Shown here piece by piece: positions 16,805 through 25,900 of a DNA stretch of 64,000 nt. The position numbers and the translations under genes were made by a program. How positions within the stretch are numbered: position 1 is the first letter of the stretch; each line of letters starts with the position of its first letter. The notes beneath the pieces were generated by a model. That model was given only the letters and a program-made list of their open reading frames with translations. It had not been told where the DNA came from and searched no databases. The stretch is from an uncultured Muribaculaceae bacterium (GTDB lineage Bacteria; Bacteroidota; Bacteroidia; Bacteroidales; Muribaculaceae), in NCBI GenBank assembly GCA_910589425.1, contig CAJUSZ010000002.1:1-64000 (forward strand). Reading direction: 5' to 3'.

Positions 16805-17848
16805 TTATATCACTTGATCTATGGCGAATTCAGGAAGTTGCATAGTTGCGCAATGGAGCGATCCGTGCTGGCGCAGCAATGTGCGGCAATCGACACCGAC
16901 CACTTTGTGGTTAGGAAACGCAATCTTCACTGTCTGGCAAGCGAGCAGGTCTTTTGCCGGTGATGCGTATGTTGGCATGAAGATCGTATCGTTCAGGATA
17001 AGGTAGTTGCAATATGTGGCAGGAAGCCTTGATCCGTCGTCCGGGTCATACACGGGATCGGGCAGAGGTAATTCCACAAGATTGTATGGCTCGCCTTCGG
17101 CTGTGCGGAACAATTCCAGCTGGGCACGCATCTTCAGCAGTTCTTCAAACTGGGGATCGTCAAAGTCTCTGCATCCCGTGAAAATTATTGTGTTTTCGGG
17201 AGCGATCCGGGCAAGAGTGTCGATGTGGGAGTCTGTGTCGTCTCCCTCAAGCGCCCCGTGGTCTAACCACAGGACATGGTCAGCCCCGAGATTGTTTCGT
17301 AATTCTTCCGAAATCATATATTTGCTTTTCCCACCGTTTCGGTTGGGGGAGCAAAGGCATCTTGAAGTAGTCAATACTGTACCTTTGCCGTCCGACTCCA
17401 CCGATCCGCCCTCAAGGATAAACTCTCTCTTATTGCGGTATAATGATTTGGTGAATATGTGTCTGTCGGCAAGGCCGAGGTTGACAAGATTATCTTTGTC
17501 AGCCGCAAATTTCATCCCCCATGCATTGAAACCGAAGTCAAGAATCCTCGGTCCCGAGTCTTTCTCGACACACAAGGGGCCATAGTCGCGCGTCCACGTA
17601 TCGTTATATTCCGCTTGAATGAAACAAACTTTATCTTCGGGTGCGATATCTTTGAAAATGCTCCGGGCGCGTTCGGTGTTTCTGCAAAGCAATAATATTT
17701 TTACGTTGCTTTCCGTCAGCGCTTTGACAATTCGGATGTATTGATCCTGAGCCTCGGGAAGTATGTATTCCCAGTCGGTGTCAGCTTCGGGCAGAGCCAT
17801 CATCACGGCTGCGACTGGTTCCCATTCCGCATTGAATCTGATCTTCAT
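16805..17848 (-). CDS. aguA: Agmatine deiminase
   Basis: A 347-residue pentein-fold enzyme that converts agmatine to N-carbamoylputrescine. The N-terminus AEWEPVAAVMMALP is characteristic. TWTRDYGP carries the substrate-binding Asp, EGGSVESDGKGT and LDHGALEGDDTDSHIDTLAR hold the acidic and histidine residues of the active site, and the nucleophilic cysteine is in HGSLHCATMQLP near residue 332. The frame stays open eight codons upstream (17872), but ATG at 17848 starts directly with the family's usual beginning and is preferred. It is the first gene of the aguA-aguB pair. Whether the pathway serves polyamine synthesis or energy and acid resistance is open; no putrescine-agmatine antiporter is nearby, which favours synthesis. 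Confidence 0.93.
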   Translation of the reverse strand: MKIRFNAEWEPVAAVMMALPEADTDWEYILPEAQDQYIRIVKALTESNVKILLLCRNTERARSIFKDIAPEDKVCFIQAEYNDTWTRDYGPLCVEKDSGPRILDFGFNAWGMKFAADKDNLVNLGLADRHIFTKSLYRNKREFILEGGSVESDGKGTVLTTSRCLCSPNRNGGKSKYMISEELRNNLGADHVLWLDHGALEGDDTDSHIDTLARIAPENTIIFTGCRDFDDPQFEELLKMRAQLELFRTAEGEPYNLVELPLPDPVYDPDDGSRLPATYCNYLILNDTIFMPTYASPAKDLLACQTVKIAFPNHKVVGVDCRTLLRQHGSLHCATMQLPEFAIDQVI

Positions 17849-17894
17849 CGGGTTGAAAATTCTATAATACAAGTTTATTGGACGAATTTAGATG

Positions 17895-18134
17895 TTAGAA
17901 CATCATGTCGGGATCTCGAAGCACGTCCCATCTGCTCTCTTCTTCATCGATAAATGAGTGGCAATATTCAATGAAGCCTTTCCGCTCGGAAAAACCCTCC
18001 TTTCGGCACCATTGTCTGTAGTTGTGCTTCAAAAGCTCGTCTTCATACAGAAGCTTTCTGAACTCACTTTCAGCTACGTCAATTGATCTGTGCTGGGAGA
18101 TAAGAGATTGCATTAAAGCAATTAAATTATTCAT
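17895..18134 (-). CDS. Small conserved-looking cytoplasmic protein, unknown function
   Basis: A 79-residue protein with no signal peptide or membrane span. ATG at 18134 begins MNNLIALMQSLISQHRSID; the frame extends 13 codons further but with an unlikely composition. It is rich in charged and aromatic residues (YRQWCRKEGFSERKGF) and predicted mostly helical. I do not recognise a domain, although from memory small proteins of this kind recur in Bacteroidales genomes. It lies 46 bases upstream of aguA on the same strand and might be its leader gene. A possible -7 box (TACTTTTG on the minus strand, 18217-18224) lies upstream. Confidence 0.6.
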   Translation of the reverse strand: MNNLIALMQSLISQHRSIDVAESEFRKLLYEDELLKHNYRQWCRKEGFSERKGFIEYCHSFIDEEESRWDVLRDPDMMF

Positions 18135-18372
18135 AATAAGACTATTCGGCGAAAAAACACAATCCGGAGGCAAGTTGATAAGCGCAAATGAACCCTCCGA
18201 TAAGTAAATTCAACGCCAAAAGTACAACATTTTTTGGAAAATAAAAAACTTCTGGCAAAATAATTGCATATTTTTCAGGCCGTAGGGTCAAAACCGGTAA
18301 ATCAAGAAATTTTGCGGCTTATAAATTTTGATGTTGAACATATCAGCATGTGAAAAAATTTCGCTAATTTTG

Positions 18373-18629
18373 CGGCAGCAGACTGCATCGCAGAAGCCCC
18401 GGTCTGGGGTAAAGCGAGGTGGGATGTTGTTTGACATAATAAGAAAGCGTTTATCCGCCCTGATTCTTGACTATCCGAGATTATCGCAAAATTTCAAATT
18501 GATGTCAAGGATTGAGCAACGGTAGATGCCCGTGGATATGTAATATCACGCATCCGGCAGAGTGTCTTGTGAAAGACACAGCCGGGTCGTATTGTTGCAT
18601 ATACGTGCCTGGACTTCTGCGTGTTGCCG
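18373..18629 (+). ncRNA. Candidate structured non-coding RNA, rod-like, 6S-like
   Basis: A promoter -7 box TAATTTTGC at 18365-18373 is followed by about 250 bases with no convincing reading frame but long-range pairing. The ends pair: CGCAGAAG (18389-18396) with CTTCTGCG (18614-18621), continuing outward as CGGCA (18373-18377) with TGCCG (18625-18629) and inward as CC and GG steps with mismatches. In the centre, TTGACAT (18431-18437) matches ATGTCAA (18502-18508), and a strong terminal hairpin has CCGGC/GCCGG and GTGTCTT/AAGACAC arms (18554-18585). A long interrupted closing stem with a central open region is the layout of 6S RNA. Bacteroidales-1-type RNA is an alternative name to test. Ends are approximate and no terminator is obvious. 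Confidence 0.55.
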
Positions 18630-18752
18630 TCCGATATCAATTGGGCAATGCGAGAAGTCTCGGGTAGTAGGATGGTGGCAGATACAGATTCCTACGCTTT
18701 TCCATTCCAATTATTATTGCCGACGAGAGGAAGACCGAGGCTTGGGTCAAAA

Positions 18753-20060
18753 ATGGCAATAGACAAAAGCATTTCTCCGAAAGATCCGGTATCATGCAGA
18801 GTCTACGATGAGAATGAAGGTAGACGCTTAAATATAGTCATCGGAATTATACTCATAACCTCGTTCTTACTAAAGATAGTCTTTTTAGTCTATACTGACG
18901 TGATAGGCGGCAGCCTCAATTCGTATCAATATTCTGAGTTCCTGATCAACTATCAGGGTGGATTCGTCAGAAGGGGATTGTTTGGAGAAACCTTATATCA
19001 GATATACCGATTGTCTCCGTTCCCGATAATAGAGTCGTTGGGTTTTTTCTGTTTCCTTATGTTTGGGGTAGTCTCAGTCTTGTTTTATTATCAATTTAAG
19101 AAACAGAATATATGCTGGTGGCTTCTGCTTTCCCCTCTGTTTCTAAATTTCACTGCATATATAGTGCGTAAGGACTATATGCTTTATGCAATATTGATAG
19201 GCATAGTGTTTCTCCTTCGTCCTTCCTCGCGCGATATTCTGAATAAATCAGTGGCCTGCCTGTTGGTAATATTCTCACTCTTTATCCATGAAGCTTTCAT
19301 TTTCTGGGGCTTTGTGCTGTATGCGATTATACTGTCAACCGATAAGCGCCATAAATTATTGAACTATTCTTTTATCGCTTTGCCCATAGTCGCAGTCGGT
19401 GTAATCTCTTTTTTCAAGGGATCAACGGAAGTGGCACAAGCCATCATATCCTCATGGAATGCGATTATCCCCGCTCATCCACTGGTTCATATTCACGACA
19501 ATAGTATCGGGGCTATCGGGTGGGATACATTCCATGCGTTCATGTTCCATCTCAAGCATAATGTATCGCCGTCCTTGTCCGGTGGCGGTATTATCCTTAT
19601 TCCCTTATTGCTGTCAGCAGCCTACTATCTATTCACCAATTATATGGTTTATTTCAGCCGGGGGACTGCTGAAGAACGAAATGCCAAACGAATGGAGATC
19701 TCGTTGCTGTATCCGGTATTTTGTTTGACCCTTATTCCAATGCTGACCGTACTGAGTTGTGACACAGGAAGAATTTTTCAATATGCCACGATAACAACTT
19801 TCAGCGCATTCCTGATTCTTCCTCAGCAAAGAGTATGCGGCATGTTCCCTGGGTGGTATAAGACTATTATCGGAAGATTCAATAATTGGTTGGACAGAAG
19901 ATTTCCGCCAACTAAAACCTCGTTGATATTTATTCTCTTGATTCTGGCAGTGAATCCATACCATTTTAACCTGAACGGGTGTTGGACCGAAAGCGTAATA
20001 GGTTCAATTATCTCAAATTGTCTAAATATATGCGCAAAGCTGGTAAAAATATTCCTGTGA
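18753..20060 (+). CDS. Polytopic membrane protein, possible GT-C-like glycosyltransferase
   Basis: A 435-residue protein with about nine or ten hydrophobic spans from residue 30 onwards and a final hydrophilic-to-hydrophobic tail. The frame is open to 18621, but that part overlaps the RNA candidate and has no membrane character; ATG at 18753 is preferred. A conspicuous loop motif YQGGFVRRGLFGE follows the first span. I do not recognise a named family; the overall shape and its place ahead of a lipid-phosphate pentosyltransferase suggest a membrane glycosyltransferase or polymerase using a polyprenyl-linked sugar. The stop is followed one base later by the next gene's ATG. Base composition looks richer in A and T than the flanking housekeeping genes. 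Confidence 0.65.
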   Translation: MAIDKSISPKDPVSCRVYDENEGRRLNIVIGIILITSFLLKIVFLVYTDVIGGSLNSYQYSEFLINYQGGFVRRGLFGETLYQIYRLSPFPIIESLGFFCFLMFGVVSVLFYYQFKKQNICWWLLLSPLFLNFTAYIVRKDYMLYAILIGIVFLLRPSSRDILNKSVACLLVIFSLFIHEAFIFWGFVLYAIILSTDKRHKLLNYSFIALPIVAVGVISFFKGSTEVAQAIISSWNAIIPAHPLVHIHDNSIGAIGWDTFHAFMFHLKHNVSPSLSGGGIILIPLLLSAAYYLFTNYMVYFSRGTAEERNAKRMEISLLYPVFCLTLIPMLTVLSCDTGRIFQYATITTFSAFLILPQQRVCGMFPGWYKTIIGRFNNWLDRRFPPTKTSLIFILLILAVNPYHFNLNGCWTESVIGSIISNCLNICAKLVKIFL

Positions 20061-20061
20061 G

Positions 20062-20943
20062 ATGATAAGAGCGATAATATCCCTGATCCGTCCTCAGCAA
20101 TGGGCGAAAAATGTGTTTGTCTTGCTGCCTCTTTTCTTTGGAGGTCAGCTGTTCAATGGCTGGTGTTGGCATCAGGCAATTGTTACATTCTTTGCATTTT
20201 CATTCATCGCAAGTTCAGTTTACTGCATTAATGATCTTAAGGATATTGAGGCAGACAGAAAACATCCGAAGAAATGTCTCAGACCGCTTGCTTCCGGTAG
20301 GCTCAAGCCTTACCAGGGTGTGATCATATCAAGTATTCTTGTTACGTTAAGCCTGACAATGTGCTTCTTATGGTTAGAACGTCAAGCGCTCCAGGTTGCA
20401 TTGCTTATCGCTTCGTATTTCGTTATCAATATGGCATACTGCTTTAAGTTGAAGCGTTATGCTATTATTGATGTGTTTATTCTGTCGCTCGGCTTTGTGA
20501 TACGTTTGTTTGCTGGAGGAGTATCCTGCAATGTATGGCTGTCGCCATGGATTGTACTGATGACATTTTTGCTTGCTTTGTTTCTTGCATTCGCCAAGCG
20601 TAGAGATGATGTGTTGATTTATGAGAGCAATAATGTTATTGTCAGAGAAAACATAGTCAGATACAATCGTCCATTCCTGAATCTTACATTAAGTATAATA
20701 GCGACGATAACGATTGTGTGCTATATAATGTATACCGTATCACCGCAGGTCATCTCTAATTTTCATACCGAATATGTCTATGTCACATCGATATTCGTGT
20801 TAATTGCCATTCTGAGATATCTTCAGGTTACGATAGTCGACGGTAAAAGCGGCAGCCCGACAAAGATTCTTCTTGAAGACAGATTCATACAGTCGTGTAT
20901 CGGCCTGTGGATTCTGTCATTCATAATAATATTATATGTATGA
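20062..20943 (+). CDS. UbiA-family polyprenyl-phosphate phosphoribosyltransferase-like protein
   Basis: A 293-residue UbiA-fold protein with about eight or nine membrane spans. The first Asp-rich motif NDLKDIEADRKHP (57-69) followed by LRPLASG closely parallels NDVRDVEADRxHP-RPIAAG of mycobacterial decaprenyl-phosphate 5-phosphoribosyltransferase (Rv3806c), as recalled. The second region, FVIRLFAGG then FAKRRDDV, also follows that family rather than menaquinone or ubiquinone prenyltransferases. The predicted reaction is transfer of phosphoribose from PRPP to a polyprenyl phosphate at the inner face of the membrane. It overlaps the HAD phosphatase gene by ATGA, implying coupled translation, and lies 1 base after the upstream membrane protein gene. 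Confidence 0.82.
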   Translation: MIRAIISLIRPQQWAKNVFVLLPLFFGGQLFNGWCWHQAIVTFFAFSFIASSVYCINDLKDIEADRKHPKKCLRPLASGRLKPYQGVIISSILVTLSLTMCFLWLERQALQVALLIASYFVINMAYCFKLKRYAIIDVFILSLGFVIRLFAGGVSCNVWLSPWIVLMTFLLALFLAFAKRRDDVLIYESNNVIVRENIVRYNRPFLNLTLSIIATITIVCYIMYTVSPQVISNFHTEYVYVTSIFVLIAILRYLQVTIVDGKSGSPTKILLEDRFIQSCIGLWILSFIIILYV

Positions 20944-21524
20944 AAGTGGCGTTTTTTGACTTTGATGGCACAATTACTAAACACGACACGTTTATCAAGT
21001 TTGCTAAGTTTAGCCTCGGAAAGAAGAACTTCTATAGTGCGATCGTAAAGAACAGCCTTCATCTGGCCATGTGGAAGTTAGGGTTGTTCTCCAATTCCAA
21101 AGCCAAGCAACGGCTATTCTCGACGCTTTATAAAGGGAAGGAATATGAGTGGTTTAAAGCTTCGGGGATCAAATTCAAAGAAATAATCGATAGCGATCTG
21201 AGACCGGATGTCATAAATAAGATCCGGCAGCATAAGGCTGACGGACATGCGGTGGTAATCGTATCGGCAAGTATCCCGGAATGGATATACCCGTGGGCCT
21301 CGGCAAACGGTGTCGATGCGGTAATCGGCACTGAAATCGAGATTGACAATCGGGGGATCATCACCGGCGAGTTTCTCACGCCCAACTGTTATGGTGAAGA
21401 AAAGGTAAACCGCATAAGGGCTATGTATCCGGATGTTGAAGACTGTGAATCATGGGGATATGGAGACTCTGCCGGCGATAGACAAATGCTCGGGATGGTA
21501 AACCATGCCATTTTGATGGAATAG
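20940..21524 (+). CDS. HAD-superfamily phosphatase (HAD-IB, SerB-like)
   Basis: A 194-residue HAD phosphatase. Motif I is FFDFDGTITKHDT with nucleophile Asp7 and acid-base Asp9; motif II is IVSASIPEW; motif IV is WGYGDSAGDRQML. A helical cap follows motif I as in the phosphoserine-phosphatase-like IB group. The ATG overlaps the stop of the UbiA gene (ATGA). The longer frame from 20895 lies inside that gene and is rejected. By context it may remove the 5-phosphate from polyprenyl-phosphoryl-5-phosphoribose, the step done by a phosphatase in the mycobacterial pathway; this substrate is inferred from position only. The MITE-like element begins 8 bases after the stop. Confidence 0.82.
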   Translation: MKVAFFDFDGTITKHDTFIKFAKFSLGKKNFYSAIVKNSLHLAMWKLGLFSNSKAKQRLFSTLYKGKEYEWFKASGIKFKEIIDSDLRPDVINKIRQHKADGHAVVIVSASIPEWIYPWASANGVDAVIGTEIEIDNRGIITGEFLTPNCYGEEKVNRIRAMYPDVEDCESWGYGDSAGDRQMLGMVNHAILME

Positions 21525-21531
21525 TAACTCT

Positions 21532-21739
21532 AAGAGTGTGTTTGGATTTAACACACAATTAATATTTAAATAAAGGAATTTTTGTTTTCAGGAAGTTCCA
21601 CGTTAATCCCGAGGTCTTTTCCGATGCTTTCCGCCAAGTCTCATCGGTCGCGTAGCCCGCTATGCTCCCTCTTCAACTTGCGGAAATCATTCAAAAAATC
21701 CTCTCAGTCTTAACGCGGTTTAAATTCAAACACACTCTT
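21532..21739. mobile_element. MITE-like palindromic repeat element
   Basis: About 208 bases bounded by 20-base inverted ends, AAGAGTGTGTTTGGATTTAA at 21532-21551 and its complement with one mismatch at 21720-21739. The interior holds no full gene, only broken frames with stop codons. It lies between the HAD gene and the carAB promoter. Size, sharp inverted ends and lack of coding capacity match a miniature inverted-repeat element or a dispersed intergenic palindrome. No flanking target duplication is clear to me. Confidence 0.6.
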
Positions 21740-21814
21740 TATTTTGCAGTTGAAATCGGCGGCCTGCATATACGGCATGGACTGTTTGGATGCAGCTTCA
21801 TTTTGATCTCATTG

Positions 21815-21847
21815 TTTGCGTGGTCGGTTAAAAATTACTAACTTTGC
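21815..21847 (+). promoter_or_regulatory. carAB promoter
   Basis: TTTG at 21815-21818, 20 bases, then TAACTTTGC at 21839-21847. The leader before the carA ATG at 21871 is then only about 20 bases, which argues against the TTG at 21844 as start. Confidence 0.8.
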
Positions 21848-21870
21848 ACGACCAACACAGCAAGAGCGAT

Positions 21871-22947
21871 ATGACCGAACACACCAAGGCCACATTAGTG
21901 CTCGAAGACGGCTCCCGCTTTGAGGGAGTATCGTTTGGATATGAGCATCCCTGTGCCGGAGAAGTGGTATTCAACACCGCAATGACCGGCTATCCTGAAA
22001 GTCTTACAGACCCCAGTTATGAAGGACAGATTTTAGTAGCAACTTATCCGATACTCGGAAACTACGGCGTTCCATCGGCAGATGTGATGGATTTAAACGG
22101 GGTCAGTGAATATTTCGAGTCTGAAAGAATCCATTGCGAGGCGATAATTTGCCAGGAGTACAGCGACGAACCGTCCCACTGGCAGTCGGAGAGGCCTTTG
22201 AGCCAATGGCTGAAAGAGGAGAAGCGTCCCGGAATCACTGGAATAGATACCCGCAGGCTGACCAAGCTGCTCAGGGAAAAGGGTAGCATGCTTGGTAAGA
22301 TAGTTTTCGGAGATGACTCCGAGATTGACTTCTCTGATCCTAACAAAGAGAACCTGATTGCGAAAGTCTCGACCAAAGAGGTGAGAACGTTCGGAAAAGG
22401 GGAGAAGCATGTGGTGCTTGTGGATTGCGGCACTAAATTCAACATCATACGCTGTCTGACGCGGCGGGGGGTGAAAGTAACGCTCGTGCCGTGGGACTAT
22501 GATTTCAATACAATCGATTTCGACGGGTTGTTTATAAGCAACGGACCCGGTTCTCCAGAATTTGCAGGCATCACAGTTGAGAACATCCGTAAAGCGATGC
22601 AGGGCGACAAGCCGATCTGTGGGATCTGCATGGGCAACCAACTTCTCGGACGTGCGGCCGGAGCCAAGATATTCAAACTGAAATATGGCCATCGCGGCCA
22701 TAATCAGCCAGTGAATCTCGTCGGCACGGAACAGTGTTTCGTTACATCTCAGAATCATGGGTTTGCAGTAGATAATGATTCCATACCAGCGGATTGGGAA
22801 CCCCTTTTCATCAATCTTAACGACGGATCGAACGAGGGCTTGCGTCATAAGACGAAACCCTTCTTTTCGGCGCAGTTCCATCCCGAGGCAAGCAGCGGAC
22901 CGAAAGATACGGAGTTTATTTTCGATAAATTCATCTCGATGCTTTGA
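21871..22947 (+). CDS. carA: Carbamoyl-phosphate synthase small (glutaminase) subunit
   Basis: A 358-residue protein. It hydrolyses glutamine and passes ammonia to CarB for pyrimidine and arginine synthesis. The N-terminal domain has FNTAMTGYPESLTDPSYEGQ; the class I glutaminase domain carries the nucleophile in GICMGNQLLG (about residue 260), then SQNHGFAVD and FHPEASSGPKDT with the His-Glu pair. The frame extends to a TTG at 21844 inside the promoter -7 box, so ATG at 21871 is used. carB begins 32 bases after the stop. No arginine- or pyrimidine-responsive leader is evident in the short 5' region. Confidence 0.96.
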   Translation: MTEHTKATLVLEDGSRFEGVSFGYEHPCAGEVVFNTAMTGYPESLTDPSYEGQILVATYPILGNYGVPSADVMDLNGVSEYFESERIHCEAIICQEYSDEPSHWQSERPLSQWLKEEKRPGITGIDTRRLTKLLREKGSMLGKIVFGDDSEIDFSDPNKENLIAKVSTKEVRTFGKGEKHVVLVDCGTKFNIIRCLTRRGVKVTLVPWDYDFNTIDFDGLFISNGPGSPEFAGITVENIRKAMQGDKPICGICMGNQLLGRAAGAKIFKLKYGHRGHNQPVNLVGTEQCFVTSQNHGFAVDNDSIPADWEPLFINLNDGSNEGLRHKTKPFFSAQFHPEASSGPKDTEFIFDKFISML

Positions 22948-22979
22948 CACACAAACCAATCACCAGTAGACCCACCATC

Positions 22980-25900
22980 ATGACAAATTCAGAAGAGAAA
23001 ACATTCAATGGACAGCCCACGCTTATGCGTAATAAAAAAATCAACAAGGTTCTTCTTCTCGGTTCGGGTGCCCTGAAGATCGGGGAGGCAGGAGAGTTTG
23101 ATTACAGTGGTTCGCAAGCACTCAAGGCGCTGAAAGAGGAAAATATAGAGACAGTTCTTATAAATCCCAATATCGCTACCGTACAGACATCGGAGGGTTT
23201 TGCCGATAAGATATATTTTCTTCCCGTTACGCCCTATTTTGTGCGTAAGGTGATTGAAAAAGAGCGGCCCGACGGCATTCTTCTCTCTTTCGGCGGACAA
23301 ACCGCTCTCAATTGCGGTGTCAAGCTCTATGAGAACGGGACTCTTGAAGAATTTGATGTGGAAGTACTCGGAACTCCTGTGCAGGCCATCATGGACACAG
23401 AGGACCGGGAGCTTTTTGTAGAGAAGCTTGATGAAATCGATGTCAAGACAATCAAGAGCGAGGCCGTGAGCGATGTGGAGAATGCATGTGCTGCAGCTGA
23501 CCGTCTTGGCTATCCGGTGATAGTCCGTGCCGCATACGCTCTCGGTGGACTTGGAAGCGGATTCTGCGACACGAGAGAGCAGCTGGTCCAGCTTGTCGAG
23601 AAAGCTCTGTCGTTCTCTCCGCAGGTTTTGGTGGAAAAATCTTTAAAAGGATGGAAAGAGGTCGAATATGAGGTGGTGAGAGACCGTTTTGACAATTGCA
23701 TAACAGTCTGCAATATGGAGAATTTCGACCCTCTCGGCATCCATACGGGAGAAAGCATTGTTGTAGCCCCCTCGCAGACGCTTTCCAACGAAGACTACCA
23801 TTATCTCCGCAAACTGGCTATAAAGATTATCCGTCATATAGGCATAGTCGGGGAATGCAATGTCCAATATGCGTTCGATCCCCAGTCGATGGAATACAGG
23901 GTGATCGAAGTCAATGCCCGTCTGTCGCGCAGTTCCGCCCTTGCGTCGAAAGCCACTGGATATCCGCTGGCGTTTGTGGCAGCAAAATTAGGTCTCGGCT
24001 ACGGTCTTCACCAGCTCAAGAATTCAGTAACCAAATCCACATCGGCATTCTTCGAGCCTGCGTTGGATTATATCGTCTGCAAGATTCCCCGTTGGGATAT
24101 GGGAAAATTCCACGGAGTGCGGCGTGAGATAGGATCCTCGATGAAATCAGTCGGTGAAGTAATGGCGATCGGACGCACTTTCGAAGAGGCTATCCAGAAA
24201 GGCCTGCGAATGACGGGTCGCGGAATGCACGGCTTTGTAGAGAACAAGGAAGTATCAAAAGATAATATAGAACAGGCGCTTAAGGAACCGACCGACATGC
24301 GTGTCTTCGCTATAGCGACCGCCTTGCGCCATGGATTCAGCGTGGAGGAGATCCACAATCTGACCAAGATTGACCGTTGGTTCCTTGAGAAACTGCGTCA
24401 TATAGTGGAGACCGGTCGTGAACTGGAGGAATATAGCGACGTGAAAGCGTTGCCTGAAGAACTCCTCAGGAAAGCGAAATCTCAGGGATTCAGCGATTTC
24501 CAGATAGGTCGCGCACTTTATGGCAAAGCCATGAACGAGAGAAGCGAAGAATTGTCCGATTCAGTCAGAGCGCGTAGAAAAGAACTCGGCATAGTTCCTG
24601 TTGTCAAGCAAATCGACACTCTTGCGGCGGAATACCCTGCTCAGACAAACTATCTTTATCTGACATACAACGGTAGTGAGAATGATATAAACTATGAGCA
24701 TGACGGTAAGTCAGTGGTAGTGTTGGGTTCCGGTGCATATCGTATCGGCAGCTCGGTAGAGTTCGACTGGTGCGGCGTCAACGCGCTGCTTACTGTTGCA
24801 AAAGAGGGCTACCGTCCGGTGATGATCAATTATAATCCGGAAACCGTGTCGACAGATTACGACATGTGCGACAGGCTGTATTTCGATGAGCTGACTTTCG
24901 AGCGCGTGATGGATATTCTTGAACTTGAAACTCCCCACGGTGTGATCTTATCAACGGGAGGACAGATCCCGAATAACCTTGCGATGCGTCTGGATGCTTC
25001 AGGACAAAAGATACTTGGCACTCAGGCGTATGACATAGACCGTGCCGAGGATCGCAATAAATTCTCTTCTCTCTGCGATTCAATAGGAGTTGACCAACCG
25101 CGTTGGAGAGAGCTTACATCCCTCGAAGCGATCGATGAGTTTGTGGCTGAGGTAGGATTCCCGGTTCTTGTGCGTCCATCGTATGTCTTGTCCGGGGCGG
25201 CTATGAATGTATGCTCCAACGAAGACGAACTGACCCGCTTCCTCCGCCTTGCCGCAAATGTCAGCAAGCGCCATCCTGTAGTGGTGAGCGAGTTTATCCA
25301 GCAGGCAAAAGAGATCGAGATGGATGCTGTGGCTCAGGATGGAGAGATTAAGCTTTATGCCATTTCAGAACATATAGAATTTGCAGGCGTTCATTCTGGT
25401 GATGCTACCATCCAGTTCCCCCCGCAGAAACTCTATGTGGAGACCATGCGTCGGATCAAGAAGATTTCCGGCAAAATAGCGAAAGCGCTTCATATATCCG
25501 GACCGTTCAATATACAATTCCTTGCAAAAGACAACGATATAAAAGTTATCGAATGCAATCTGCGTGCCTCGCGGTCGTTCCCGTTCGTCAGCAAGGTATC
25601 CAAGCAGAACTTCATCGACACCGCAACCCGCGTGATGCTTGGTTTGAAAGTTGATAAACCCGGCAAGTCGGCGTTCGATCTCGATTATGTCGGTATTAAA
25701 GCATCCCAGTTCTCATTCTCCCGCCTGCAGGGCGCCGATCCTGTTCTTGGTGTAGATATGAGTTCCACAGGAGAGGTGGGATGCATCGGAGATGATACAA
25801 ATGAGGCCATACTGAAAGCCATGCTGTCCGTAGGCTATTCAATCCCCAAGCAGTCCGTGCTGATAAGTTCCGGCAGCGCCCGCCAGAAAGTGGCGCTCCT

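Noticed and set aside
18328..18525. A 65-codon plus-strand frame within the RNA candidate
   Set aside because: It starts before the promoter -7 box and its codons fall in segments that pair with distant bases. No homologue is apparent.
18621..18752. N-terminal extension of the membrane protein at 18753
   Set aside because: It overlaps the paired 3' end of the RNA candidate and lacks membrane or signal character; the ATG at 18753 is more plausible.
21560..21720. A possible peptide in the inverted-repeat element
   Set aside because: Short frames are broken by stops on both strands and show no transposase motif, so the element is treated as non-coding.
22093..22959. A 288-codon minus-strand frame opposite carA
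   Set aside because: carA has all catalytic motifs on the plus strand. The antisense frame has no recognised domain and arises from the low stop frequency opposite coding sequence.
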